DNA of 43,085 nt from Calothrix sp. HK-06. Lineage in GTDB: Bacteria; Cyanobacteriota; Cyanobacteriia; Cyanobacteriales; Nostocaceae. Shown here piece by piece: positions 34,855-43,085 of this stretch. A program made the position numbers and the translations under genes. The DNA lies in contig NZ_MRCD01000062.1 in the NCBI RefSeq assembly GCF_001904745.1, positions 12,776 to 55,860 on the forward strand, read 5' to 3'. Positions within the stretch are counted from its first letter, which is position 1, and each line of letters opens with the position of its first letter. The notes under the pieces were generated by a model, which was not told the origin of the DNA, did not search any database, and was given only the letters and a program-made list of their open reading frames with translations.

Positions 34855-36786
34855 ATGACTACTCAGATTACAGATAAATATTCTTTTTCTCAAACCGAGC
34901 AATATCAAATGACTGGTCTAGTCAGCTATGGTGAGTTGCAGTCTCTACCTGAAATGTGGAAAATAGCAGCTACACAGTTTAAGGATGTTACTGCATTAAT
35001 AGACCCTCATGTCAAACCCCAAGTTACTCTCACCTACGAACAATTGCACTATCAAATTCAACAGTTTGCTATTGGAATTCAAGCACTAGGATTTACTCAA
35101 AATACACAAGATACAGTATTACCACGAATTGCATTATTTGCTGATAATAGCGCGCGTTGGATGATTGCTGACCAGGGTATTATGATGGCAGGCGCCGCGA
35201 ATGCAGTCAGGTCTTCAGTAGCAGAGAAAGAAGAGTTACTATATATATTGGAACATAGTGGAAGCAATGGTTTAGTTGTCGAAAATATTAAAACTCTCAA
35301 AAAGCTTGAGCCAGAAGTATATAGTGCAAATATACAGTGGATAGTTTTGCTGTCTGATGAAGAAGCACCAATAAATCAGAATATAAAAATAATTAACTAT
35401 AACCAACTCATGCAGTTGGCATCGAGTAATACCCTTAAAGAAGTAAAATTAAATCGTCAAGACTTAGCAACTTTAATTTACACTTCTGGGACAACAGGCA
35501 AACCCAAAGGTGTAATGTTAACGCACGGAAATTTAATTCATCAACTTAATACTCTCACAGCAGTTATTCAACCTGCCGTAGGTGATAAAACATTGAGCAT
35601 ATTACCGACTTGGCATAGCTTTGGACGTGTGGGAGAATATTACACGCTTTCTCAGGGTTGTACTCAAGTTTATACAAATCGTCGCTACTTAAAGCAAGAC
35701 TTACAAGAATATAAACCGCAGTACGTTGTTGGTGTACCGCGTTTATGGGAGTCTATATACGAAGGAATTCAAAAATCCTTCCGCGAAAAGTCTCCACGTA
35801 TGCAAAAGCTTATCAATAATTTCCTTGCTGTCAGTGGTAGATTTATTAAAGCAGTCAGAACTTGGAAAGGTTTAGACTTACAAAACTTAAATCCAACGCG
35901 CGCACAAATAATCAACGCTTGGAAAACTACTATCTTACTGGCGCCACTACATTTCCTAGGTGAGATGATAGTTTATAAGAAAATTCAGCAAGCAACAGGT
36001 GGTAATGTTAAACAGCTAATTTGTGGTGGTGGTTCGTTAGCACAGCACTTAGAAGACTTCTTTGAAATCATTGGCATCAATATATTAGTTGGTTATGGAC
36101 TCACCGAAACATCCCCCGTACTCTCCGCGCGTCGTCATTACAAAAACCTGCGTGGTTCATCTGGTATACCCATTGCTGGTACAGAGTTCAAAATAGTGGA
36201 CTTAGAAACTCGTCAAACTTTACCTCCAAATAAAAAAGGTTTAGTAATGGCAAGGGGGCCACAAATCATGAAAGGATATTACCTAAACCCCGAAGCTACA
36301 CGCAAAGCTATCGATAATGAAGGATGGTTTGACACTGGTGATATTGGTTGGTTAACTCCAGATAATCAAATTGTCTTAACAGGTCGAGCTAAAGATACAA
36401 TAGTACTAACAAATGGCGAAAATATCGAACCTCAACCAATCGAAGACGCTTGTTTACGCAGTGATTACATCGACCAAATAATGCTTGTAGGTCAAGATGA
36501 AAAATATCTCGGCGCCTTAATTGTACCGAATTTGGAAGCATTAGAAGCCAAGCTAGGTAGTCCAATAGATTTAAACAGCAAAGTAGTGCGAGATTTATTT
36601 AGAGAAGAAATCAACCGTGAAACGCGCGACCGTCCAGGTTATCGTCGCGATGATGAAATTCTGGTATTTGATTTAATTCAAGAGCCATTTACAATTGAAA
36701 ATGGTTTACTAACCCAAACTCTAAAAATTCGCCGAAACGTTGTAACAGAAGGTTATCAAGACATCATTCGCAAAATGTTTACATAA
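34855..36786 (+). CDS. aas: Long-chain acyl-ACP/CoA synthetase (AMP-forming)
   Basis: This 643-residue enzyme belongs to the ANL superfamily. The AMP-binding signature YTSGTTGKPKGVMLTHG lies at about 209-225. Other motifs are GYGLTETSPVLSARRH, DTGDIGWLTPDNQIVLTGR and the C-terminal hinge GRAKDTIVLTNGENIEPQPI. Length and layout match cyanobacterial Aas, the only acyl-activating enzyme in many strains. It activates free fatty acids with ATP and transfers them to acyl carrier protein, recycling membrane lipids and taking up exogenous fatty acids. ATG 34855 follows an AAGAGGCAA ribosome site. ACP rather than CoA as the acceptor is inferred from the cyanobacterial context. Confidence 0.92.
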   Translation: MTTQITDKYSFSQTEQYQMTGLVSYGELQSLPEMWKIAATQFKDVTALIDPHVKPQVTLTYEQLHYQIQQFAIGIQALGFTQNTQDTVLPRIALFADNSARWMIADQGIMMAGAANAVRSSVAEKEELLYILEHSGSNGLVVENIKTLKKLEPEVYSANIQWIVLLSDEEAPINQNIKIINYNQLMQLASSNTLKEVKLNRQDLATLIYTSGTTGKPKGVMLTHGNLIHQLNTLTAVIQPAVGDKTLSILPTWHSFGRVGEYYTLSQGCTQVYTNRRYLKQDLQEYKPQYVVGVPRLWESIYEGIQKSFREKSPRMQKLINNFLAVSGRFIKAVRTWKGLDLQNLNPTRAQIINAWKTTILLAPLHFLGEMIVYKKIQQATGGNVKQLICGGGSLAQHLEDFFEIIGINILVGYGLTETSPVLSARRHYKNLRGSSGIPIAGTEFKIVDLETRQTLPPNKKGLVMARGPQIMKGYYLNPEATRKAIDNEGWFDTGDIGWLTPDNQIVLTGRAKDTIVLTNGENIEPQPIEDACLRSDYIDQIMLVGQDEKYLGALIVPNLEALEAKLGSPIDLNSKVVRDLFREEINRETRDRPGYRRDDEILVFDLIQEPFTIENGLLTQTLKIRRNVVTEGYQDIIRKMFT

Positions 36787-36815
36787 AATATCACTAGTTA
36801 CGCAAAATTACAAAA

Positions 36816-36945
36816 TGTCATTCTGAACGAAGCGTAAACGGAGTTTTCCCGCAGGGTAGAATCTCTTTATACTTGATAGTTATTAAGATGCTTCACTACG
36901 TTCAGCATGACAATTTTAGATGCTTCACTGCGTTCAGCATGACAA
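36816..36945. repeat. TGTCATTCTGAACG repeat cluster, direct and inverted
   Basis: A direct unit begins TGTCATTCTGAACGAAGCG at 36816 and includes CCCGCAGGGTAGAATCTC. Two inverted units, TTCACTACGTTCAGCATGACA and TTCACTGCGTTCAGCATGACA, follow at about 36891 and 36923. Related copies are at 18478-18610. The gap between aas and the serine hydrolase is almost entirely repeat. Confidence 0.75.
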
Positions 36946-36955
36946 ATACTAAACT

Positions 36956-37993
36956 ATGTATTTTTCAGAAACTTTGCAAAACCAGTTAAACCAGTCGCTT
37001 CGATTTGAAGCATGTATTGGTGTGAATGTAGCAATAAGTGACGAAAAGCATATTTGGACGGCAAGCGCTGGATACTCAGATTTGGATGCGCGCGAAAAAA
37101 TGGGCGCCAGTCGCTTCTATATATATAGTATTACCAAGACTTTTGTCGCTGCTTGCTTATTGCTATTAATGCAAGAAGGTTTAATAGACTTAGATCAACC
37201 TGTTACAAAATGGTTTCCTAAATTAACATTTCCAGACACAGTAACTTTACGGCGCCTGTTAAACCATAGAAGTGGAGTGCCTAATTATACAACCTTAGAT
37301 AATTATTTACCTGCTGTAAGAGCAAATCCTTCAACACCTTGGACACATCAGCAAGTTATTCAGTTAACCTGTCAAGAACAACTTGATTTTGAACCAGGAG
37401 AAAAATTCCGTTACTCAAATACTGGGTACATGTTGCTATATGAAGTTATTGAAGCAGTCACAGGTAAAACTTTTGCCGAAGTGTTAAAAAGCAAGATTTT
37501 TGATATATTGAATTTGAACAATACATATGTAGCACATGAAGTTGATATTAAAGGAGAATTGGCGCCGGGTTATAGTAGAGAATTAAATGAAGAAAACCAC
37601 ATCGAAAACGTAATTCCTCGCTATCATCCAGACTGGTGCGCAACTGGGTTAATTGTTTCAACACCAGAAGACGTTGTGAAATTCTTTGAAAATCTCTTTA
37701 CTGGAAAACTACTTAATCCTCAATCTTTACAAGAAATGCTAACCCCAGTACCAACACCCACTCGTCACCCTTGGTACAAAAACCCTTGTTATGGTTTAGG
37801 AGTAATGATTGACCCTGAATCTAAATATGGTATCTTGTACGGTCACGGTGGTGGTGGGCCTGGTTACAGTACTTGGACAATGCATCTACCAAATTTTAAA
37901 GGTCGTAAATTAACATTAGCGGTTTTTTGTAACGCTTCAATGTTCGACCACCCTTACGGAATGGTTGATGATATACTGCGATTAATATCGTAA
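36956..37993 (+). CDS. Serine hydrolase, class C beta-lactamase fold
   Basis: This 345-residue protein has the beta-lactamase/DD-peptidase motifs S58-ITK61 in YIYSITKTFVAACLLLLMQE, Y153-SN155 in KFRYSNTGYMLLYEVIEA, and a third-motif-like HGGGGPG near residue 300. These are the catalytic Ser-Lys, the Tyr and the conserved strand. No signal peptide is seen, so it is likely cytoplasmic. Such enzymes may be esterases, amidases or transacylases, and not necessarily penicillin-degrading. It starts at ATG 36956 in a repeat-rich gap and ends nine bases before the methyltransferase gene, so the two form a likely operon. Confidence 0.85.
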   Translation: MYFSETLQNQLNQSLRFEACIGVNVAISDEKHIWTASAGYSDLDAREKMGASRFYIYSITKTFVAACLLLLMQEGLIDLDQPVTKWFPKLTFPDTVTLRRLLNHRSGVPNYTTLDNYLPAVRANPSTPWTHQQVIQLTCQEQLDFEPGEKFRYSNTGYMLLYEVIEAVTGKTFAEVLKSKIFDILNLNNTYVAHEVDIKGELAPGYSRELNEENHIENVIPRYHPDWCATGLIVSTPEDVVKFFENLFTGKLLNPQSLQEMLTPVPTPTRHPWYKNPCYGLGVMIDPESKYGILYGHGGGGPGYSTWTMHLPNFKGRKLTLAVFCNASMFDHPYGMVDDILRLIS

Positions 37994-38002
37994 CCTTAAA
38001 TC

Positions 38003-39046
38003 TTGAGAACAGTGGCTGAAAAAAATCCTAACAGTTTACAAAATCAAAGTTATTCCATAAATAATAAGCATATTGCAAAGCCAAGTTCTGAGTTTTACGC
38101 AGTTTTTTCCCAACAGGAAATTATAAATCTAATAGAGGCATTGAAAATTCGACGCGAAATACCTTTAAAATATTCCTATAAAGGAGCAGGCGCCAATATT
38201 TGGGATAATTTCTACAGAAAGCTAATAGTTCCTAATTGGTATCGCTCGAATGTAGAAATCAATCTACTCAAGGATAACTTTGAATATCTCAATGGCAAAA
38301 CAGAAAATTGCTATAAAGTCAATATAATAGATGTCGGCGCCGGAAATTCATATCCAGTCAAAGAGTATATTCGTAAGCTTGATAAATTAGGCAAAATAAA
38401 TAGATATACAGCATTAGATATTAGTGAAGAATTACTCAACTTATCAAAAAGAAACTTTACCAAATGGTTTCCATTCATCAAATATACAAATAGCTACATT
38501 GACATAGAGAATAATCCTATTCCTGAATACTTATTACATCAAGATAGTATAAATATATTTTTGCACTTAGGCGTCACCATAGGTAATCTACTACATCGAG
38601 TTAAAGCACTCAAAAACTTTAAACAAAGTATGGGCAAAAATGACTTGCTAGTCTTAACTAACGAAATTGGCAATAACTCTGAATGGGATGGAATAGCAAG
38701 AGGTGGATGTTACTATCATGCTGAACAAATATATCAACGTATCAACAAGAATATTGGTATTCAACATCAAGACTGCGAGCTAATTAGAAAATATGATGAA
38801 AAGACAGATAGTGTAGTAGCCAATTTGAAATTTACTTCTGATTACACTATTGATTTTAGTGACACAGGAATTAATCAAAAAGTAGTAATTTGTAAAGATG
38901 AAGAAATAACAATTTGGCGCCATCACAAACACCAGCTTCCCGAACTTATCCAAGAATTAGAACAAGCAGGATTACAACTTATTCATCATAGTACAAATAA
39001 ATACCAATCACACATCATGGCAATTTGCAAAATAAAATGTAATTAA
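38003..39046 (+). CDS. EgtD-like SAM-dependent methyltransferase
   Basis: The frame opens at TTG 38003; GTG 38012, preceded by TTGAGA, is an equally good start. The protein is about 345 residues. The SAM-binding strand VNIIDVGAGNSYPVKEYI and RYTALDISEELLNLSKRNF, then NIFLHLGVTIGNLL and NDLLVLTNEIGNNSEWD, match the histidine N-alpha-methyltransferase (EgtD/Methyltransf_33) family. Position in an operon with a serine hydrolase, and no ergothioneine genes nearby, argues against a true EgtD role. A small molecule or a peptide amine is a possible substrate. It has a GGCGCC in the SAM-binding codons, as in the core genes here. Confidence 0.72.
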   Translation: MRTVAEKNPNSLQNQSYSINNKHIAKPSSEFYAVFSQQEIINLIEALKIRREIPLKYSYKGAGANIWDNFYRKLIVPNWYRSNVEINLLKDNFEYLNGKTENCYKVNIIDVGAGNSYPVKEYIRKLDKLGKINRYTALDISEELLNLSKRNFTKWFPFIKYTNSYIDIENNPIPEYLLHQDSINIFLHLGVTIGNLLHRVKALKNFKQSMGKNDLLVLTNEIGNNSEWDGIARGGCYYHAEQIYQRINKNIGIQHQDCELIRKYDEKTDSVVANLKFTSDYTIDFSDTGINQKVVICKDEEITIWRHHKHQLPELIQELEQAGLQLIHHSTNKYQSHIMAICKIKCN

Positions 39047-39219
39047 TCGTAGCTTGAGTGTTAGCGTAAACGTAAACGTAACTAAACATCTGGCGCCGTT
39101 GTGGAAACAGCCATTGTTCAAGTAGCCACCATAAACAATAGCTGATATGCAAGCAAAGATAAATTACCTGGCGCATATCATGAACACCATAGATAAAGCT
39201 AAAAGCGACTAATAAAACT

Positions 39220-39303
39220 ATGGTAAAAGCTTTTGCAACATTAATCGCTGTTAATGCTGTTATCCCTTTTATTGTGGGGTTGGCTGTATCTTGTATGATG
39301 TAA
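39220..39303 (+). CDS. Possible 27-residue hydrophobic peptide
   Basis: ATG 39220 to TAA 39303 encodes MVKAFATLIAVNAVIPFIVG, then LAVSCMM: a single membrane-spanning helix. It does not match any small photosystem or cytochrome b6f subunit that I know. It lies in the 298-base gap after the methyltransferase, and nothing else is recognised in that gap. It could be chance. Confidence 0.25.
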   Translation: MVKAFATLIAVNAVIPFIVGLAVSCMM

Positions 39304-39344
39304 TATCTTTACAAATTGTAATAATAATTTATATTGTAATAACA

Positions 39345-40106
39345 TTACGACGATTTGCGATTGACCAAGGTAGCACTTGCTTGGTCTACGGGCATTAAAA
39401 TAACTTCGTTGATGTTGACGTGGGCTGGACGGGTCGCGCAATAGTAAATGACATCAGCGACATCATGAGGTGTTAGGGGTGTAACTCCTTGGTAGACTTT
39501 TGCTGCGCGTTCGCTATCACCGTGAAACCGTACTTCGCTAAATTCTGTTTCTACCATACCTGGGTCAACCGAAGTCACACGAATAGGAGTACCAAGTAAA
39601 TCTTGTTTTAATCCTTCTGAAATAGATTTAACGGCAGCTTTCGTACCGCAGTATACATTACCATTGGGATATGTTTGGTGTCCGGCAATCGAACCAATAT
39701 TAATTACATGACCCCGTGCGCGCTGTACCATACCTGGGACTATATAGCGTGTCATGTAAAGTAAACCTTTGATGTTAGTATCAATCATTTCTTCCCAGTC
39801 TTGAAAGGCGCCTTCGTGCAGTTTATCTAAACCGCGACTTAAACCAGCGTTGTTAATTAAAATATCTATATTCGACCATTCGGCAGGAAGTGAAGAAATA
39901 GCAGACTCCACAGCCTCACGGTTACGTACATCAAGTTCTATTAAATGCACATGCGACGAGTTTATACTTAGCGACTCGACTAATTGCTGTAATTTTTCTT
40001 TTCGACGTGCTGCGAGAATTAATTTGGCGCCTGCGCTAGCAAATATTTTGGTGCAAGCGGCGCCTATACCACTACTTGCACCAGTAATGAAAACTATTTG
40101 ATTCAT
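39345..40106 (-). CDS. Short-chain dehydrogenase/reductase (SDR)
   Basis: This 253-residue protein has the cofactor motif TGASSGIG at 8-15, the NNAG motif at about 85-88, and the catalytic S139, Y152 and K156 (VYCGTKAAVK). The following RVTSVDPGMVETEFSEVRF and the general layout resemble YdfG-like 3-hydroxy acid dehydrogenases. It probably uses NADP(H) and oxidises a hydroxy acid or alcohol; the substrate is not defined by sequence. ATG 40106. The downstream gene on the same strand is 52 bases upstream (40159-40968), so co-transcription is possible. Confidence 0.9.
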   Translation of the reverse strand: MNQIVFITGASSGIGAACTKIFASAGAKLILAARRKEKLQQLVESLSINSSHVHLIELDVRNREAVESAISSLPAEWSNIDILINNAGLSRGLDKLHEGAFQDWEEMIDTNIKGLLYMTRYIVPGMVQRARGHVINIGSIAGHQTYPNGNVYCGTKAAVKSISEGLKQDLLGTPIRVTSVDPGMVETEFSEVRFHGDSERAAKVYQGVTPLTPHDVADVIYYCATRPAHVNINEVILMPVDQASATLVNRKSS

Positions 40107-40158
40107 AATTGTGTAATAGAATTGGGTAAAGAACGCCTTTACCCTAATAATTAACTAA

Positions 40159-40968
40159 CTATTTCACAATTTGAAGCCTTTGCGTCACCATTGTTGTACC
40201 TTCACCACGCATAATTACTGCTGATACCCAGCGACTACCAGGAGTTGGAGGCGCCTGACCAATTTTAAATAACCCACCAGAACCAAGTAATTCGAGATTT
40301 ACAGGAGTAGGTTTGAGAAGCGTCTCAGGTTTTACTGGTTCTTCTAATGCGGCGCCAAGAAGATAATCTTCACCAAGAGGTTCGGAGACAATAGCATCGA
40401 AACTAAATTGCTGCCCAACTTTGACTTGTTGAGGTAATCTAAAATCAATTTGCGGCGGTTTTGCTCCTGATGTGAGCTGCGTGCGTTCGGATATTATATT
40501 CTGTTGTATTATTTGCTGCCCATTAATACGTTGCTCAGAACGAATTGTGGCGTTAAGTGCCATATTCTGACTGTTCGCACCTGGTAATCCAGAAATTTGT
40601 GTAACTGTTTCGGCAATAACTGTGTTACCTTGTCTTCTCCAGGATTGTAACTGCGTTGTGTAACGTAATCTTGGATAACGTTGCCACAGAGACACTAAAG
40701 CCTTTTCCATGCTTTGGCGGTTTAAGCCATCGCTATGGGTGAAGTTAGGGCTGTAATATTGCATTACTGCTTTGGTGTTACCCTGACTTGCAGCAGTATC
40801 GATTTGTGTTAACAAATTTGTAAGTTCGGCAGGAGCATTTTGTGCCGTACTAGCTTGGACAGACTGCCAACTAGTGAATAAACTCATTACAAGCAGAAAA
40901 AAAGTTAACTTGTGGTTGACTTTGGTACGATACGAGCGTAAAGGTAATAACTTAATAAAGTTAGGCAT
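40159..40968 (-). CDS. Secreted NTF2-like protein
   Basis: This 269-residue protein has an N-terminal signal peptide at about residues 18-40 (KLTFFLLVMSLFTSWQSVQA, cleavage near AST). An NTF2/SnoaL-like domain follows (LLTQIDTAASQGNTKAVMQY, YSPNFTHSDGLNRQSMEKAL and RYTTQLQSWRRQGNTVIAE). Beyond residue 165 comes a beta-rich C-terminal part, QVKVGQQFSFDAIVSEPLGE. It is exported and may bind a small ligand; no active-site pair is obvious. It is divergent from murG by 85 bases. Confidence 0.75.
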   Translation of the reverse strand: MPNFIKLLPLRSYRTKVNHKLTFFLLVMSLFTSWQSVQASTAQNAPAELTNLLTQIDTAASQGNTKAVMQYYSPNFTHSDGLNRQSMEKALVSLWQRYPRLRYTTQLQSWRRQGNTVIAETVTQISGLPGANSQNMALNATIRSEQRINGQQIIQQNIISERTQLTSGAKPPQIDFRLPQQVKVGQQFSFDAIVSEPLGEDYLLGAALEEPVKPETLLKPTPVNLELLGSGGLFKIGQAPPTPGSRWVSAVIMRGEGTTMVTQRLQIVK

Positions 40969-41053
40969 TGCTGATACGTAAGATATTTACGAAAGAAAAC
41001 TGCGAATTTGTTTTATCTTAATTAAACTAGGGCTGATACGGGTAAAAGTTTAG

Positions 41054-42127
41054 ATGGTAGACACACCAACACGATTATTGATTGCTGCGAGTGGCACCGG
41101 GGGGCATTTGTTCCCCGCAATTGCACTCTGCGAGAAATTGCCAGAGTATCAAATTGAATGGCTGGGTGTTCCCAATCGTCTGGAAACTCAGCTAGTTCCC
41201 AAACAGTATAAGCTGAATACCATATCTGTCGAAGGATTTCAAAAAGGTTTTGGAATTTCTTCGCTCTTTACGCTTGGGAAACTTATCGGTTCCATTTTAG
41301 AAGTTCGCAAACTCCTCAAGCAAGGTAACTTCCAAGGAGTTTTTACCACAGGGGGTTATATCGCTGGACCATCGGTTATTGCCGCGCGTTCGCTGGGTCT
41401 ACCTGTAATTCTCCATGAAGCAAATGCCCTACCCGGCAAAGTCACCCGTTTTTTTGGTCCGATGTGCAATGCTGTTGCCGTCGGTTTTGACGTGGCTGCA
41501 AAATATTTACCCAAAGCTAAAACTATTTACACCAGTACTCCAGTTCGCTCGCAATTTTTAGATGAAGGAATTGCCGCGACTTTAGATTTACCAATACCTG
41601 CCGAGGCGCCTTTAATAGTGGTATTCGGTGGTAGTCAAGGCGCCGTAGCTGTAAATAAATTAGTTCGACAATGCGCTCCAGCTTGGTTTGAAGCAGGCAC
41701 ATACATTGTTCACCTTACAGGAGAAAGTGACCCCGACGCTAACAGCTTACAACATCCGCAGTATATATGTTTGCCATTTTACGAGAATATGGCGGCATTA
41801 TTACGTAGAGCTAACTTAGCAATAAGCCGCTCAGGCGCCGGAAGTTTGACCGAATTAGCAGTATGTGGCACCCCGTCAATATTAATACCTTATCCTTTTG
41901 CAGCAGAAGACCACCAAACCTATAATGCCAACGTATTTAAAGCCGTAAACGCAGCATTATTATTTAAACAATCAGATTTAACAGCAGAAACTTTGCAAAA
42001 AGAAGTATTACGCTTATTAAAATCTCCAGACGAACTGCGACAAATGGGAGAAAACTCCAAAGTTGTAGTCCTACCAGATAGCGCAGAAAAATTAGCGCAG
42101 CTAGTACGTGAAATAATAGAGAAATAA
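41054..42127 (+). CDS. murG: UDP-GlcNAc:lipid I N-acetylglucosaminyltransferase
   Basis: This 357-residue protein is MurG, which transfers GlcNAc to lipid I to make lipid II, the last cytoplasmic step of peptidoglycan synthesis. It has the first G-loop SGTGGHLFPA at 13-22, VFTTGGYIAGPSVIAARSLG, PVILHEANALPGKVTR and GGSQGAVAVN (the second G-loop). The UDP-GlcNAc site is SRSGAGSLTELAVCGTPSIL, PYPFAAEDHQTYNA. It is GT-B, attached to the inner face of the membrane. ATG 41054 is the first in-frame start. Divergent from the NTF2-like secreted protein. Confidence 0.96.
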   Translation: MVDTPTRLLIAASGTGGHLFPAIALCEKLPEYQIEWLGVPNRLETQLVPKQYKLNTISVEGFQKGFGISSLFTLGKLIGSILEVRKLLKQGNFQGVFTTGGYIAGPSVIAARSLGLPVILHEANALPGKVTRFFGPMCNAVAVGFDVAAKYLPKAKTIYTSTPVRSQFLDEGIAATLDLPIPAEAPLIVVFGGSQGAVAVNKLVRQCAPAWFEAGTYIVHLTGESDPDANSLQHPQYICLPFYENMAALLRRANLAISRSGAGSLTELAVCGTPSILIPYPFAAEDHQTYNANVFKAVNAALLFKQSDLTAETLQKEVLRLLKSPDELRQMGENSKVVVLPDSAEKLAQLVREIIEK

Positions 42128-42207
42128 TTTTATAAAGGGCGCACGTTAGTAAGGGCAAGTTGTGCAACTTGCCCTAAACTTTATAATTTATAAATACTTA
42201 TTTGCCA

Positions 42208-42589
42208 TCAAGCACGTTTTCTTTTTGCTGTGGAAGTCTTTTCTCTTGATGGAGGAGTTGCCCAGACACAATCAAAGGTAATATCCAGTAATTTTTTGAG
42301 GCTAACTACCTTTACTTTTCCACCATGATAATCTCCATCGCGGCTTTGAATATCTATAATTTCATAGCCAACTCCTTCAAGTTCGTCAGTTAAACAAATA
42401 GTTCCAAAATAATTTTAAGAATCACTAACCTGGTCTTTATCTTTCCCAATGGGTATATCCCAACACACTATTTGGTTGGTGACTATTAAGGGATGATGAA
42501 ATTCATCGCTACTTGAGAAAGCAAACCTCGATAACTAATTCATCATCAATTGCATTTGTAAGGTTGATTTTGGCACAAACTGTTCCCAT
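42208..42589 (-). pseudogene. Decayed conserved gene with frameshift and stop
   Basis: ATG 42589 begins MGTVCAKINLTNAIDDELVI, which recalls cyanobacterial aspartic-protease-like or small conserved proteins starting MGxVYAKIxLTN, but stops after 26 codons. Another frame then carries FHHPLIVTNQIVCWDIPIGK and KDQVSDS to a TAA. The same frame continues NYFGTICLTDELEGVGYEII, DIQSRDGDYHGGKVKVVSLK and a basic tail ending RKRA with TGA at 42210-42208. One frameshift and one in-frame stop interrupt a sequence that otherwise keeps protein character throughout. The product is not identified. Confidence 0.45.
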
Positions 42590-42662
42590 GACTTTCGGTG
42601 TAATATATTCGCACTATTTATAGTTACATCTATGCTTAACCGCAAGTTATGACTAAGGACAT

Positions 42663-43010
42663 ATGATTATGAAACGTATTGAATTATAACAAGCAATTAA
42701 AGAACTACGCGCGAATGGTATACTTCACACACCAGCGCTTAACTATAAAACCAATGTACTGAAACAATGGCTTGATAATTACAAAGGTACTACTACTCGA
42801 CAAAATGCAGCATTGAACGATTGTGAAGCACTAATAGATGCAGAATCTACGAGAGCTAATTTGTATGAGATTGATAAAAACCTATTAAAAATTGGGAATC
42901 TCGATGAAGAGTATACCTTGTTGCAAATGAAAGAAGGAGAAGAAAGTTTTAATAGTTTAGATGAGTTCTTTGATTATGTAGATAAAACTTCTATAAAATG
43001 TTATGATTAG
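42663..43010 (+). pseudogene. Hypothetical protein gene with nonsense codon 9
   Basis: ATG 42663 (or the in-frame ATG 42669) opens MIMKRIEL, then TAA (42687-42689), then QAIKELRANGILHTPALNYK, TTTRQNAALNDCEALIDAES and LLQMKEGEESFNSLDEFFDY to the TAG at 43010. Sequence character is the same on both sides of the stop. The first usable start after it is TTG 42813. The protein family is not recognised. An alternative is that translation begins at the TTG and the region before is noncoding. Confidence 0.4.
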
Positions 43011-43050
43011 ATAATAAAATATATTAATGTACTAATTAAGTAGTTAAAAA

Positions 43051-43085
43051 ATGTCTGAGCAACAGCGTGTTAATGTGTGGGATTA
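43051..43085 (+). CDS. Start of next gene, partial
   Basis: ATG 43051 opens MSEQQRVNVWD in frame to the right edge. Only eleven codons are visible, with a weak upstream site, so the product cannot be named. Confidence 0.35.
   Translation, partial: MSEQQRVNVWD

Noticed and set aside
39220-39303. Small photosystem or cytochrome subunit
   Set aside because: The hydrophobic 27-residue peptide does not match PetL, PetN, PsbT, PsaM or similar proteins as I know them; kept only as a low-confidence ORF.
1-43085. tRNA, rRNA, riboswitch or prophage genes
   Set aside because: No cloverleaf, rRNA segment, known aptamer core, integrase or phage structural gene was recognised on either strand.

Overview
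This window is chromosomal DNA from a cyanobacterium, probably a large-genome filamentous (Nostocales-like) form. It carries a full-length magnesium chelatase ChlH, an FtsH4-like thylakoid-type protease, a cyanobacterial Aas-type acyl-ACP synthetase, a PIN/TRAM protein, phosphoglycerate kinase divergent from a universal stress protein, HemW and MurG. It also has many short dispersed repeats typical of these genomes. Base composition is about 40% G+C by eye. The usual cyanobacterial palindrome GCGATCGC was not found on reading; GGCGCC occurs about 75 times instead, roughly once per 575 bases.

Layout. 1-5019: a cut-off Uma2 nuclease, a shortened HicB and chlH, all on the minus strand. 5020-7200: a graveyard of toxin-antitoxin and defence genes. 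It holds an RHH antitoxin with a perfect operator, a mazF cut in half, a broken TOPRIM-like gene fragment and a higA-type antitoxin with three in-frame stops. 7579-22091: housekeeping and conserved cyanobacterial genes (LpxB-like protein, M23 peptidase, ftsH, Nudix, pgk, usp, hemW, PIN/TRAM, an APH(6)-like kinase, a DUF3574 lipoprotein, a TPR-like protein). 22381-24507: hicBA, an ORF without a start codon, a DUF433/DUF5615 pair and a small ORF.

24591-31487 is the most interesting part. It is a same-strand cassette matching the uncharacterised families named after Salmonella STM4011-STM4015: LRR protein STM4015, ATP-grasp STM4014, a sulfatase/phosphatase-fold hydrolase STM4013, HemN-like radical SAM STM4012, a second STM4015 and radical SAM STM4011. 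The set looks like a modification or biosynthetic pathway of unknown product. Here both STM4015 copies are damaged, one by a single nonsense codon and one by loss of its N-terminus, so the system may be decaying in this strain.

31526-33115 is another broken toxin-antitoxin locus: a HTH-ImmA gene split by a frameshift, a HigB toxin tail and a possible nuclease-inhibitor-like ORF. 33212-42127 holds an OFA-family transporter, aas, a serine hydrolase followed by an EgtD-like methyltransferase, an SDR, a secreted NTF2-like protein and murG. 42128-43085 holds two decayed genes and the first codons of another. The recurring themes are repeated nonsense and frameshift damage in accessory genes, several eroded toxin-antitoxin modules, and small repeats inserted into or beside coding sequence (chlH, STM4012, usp).
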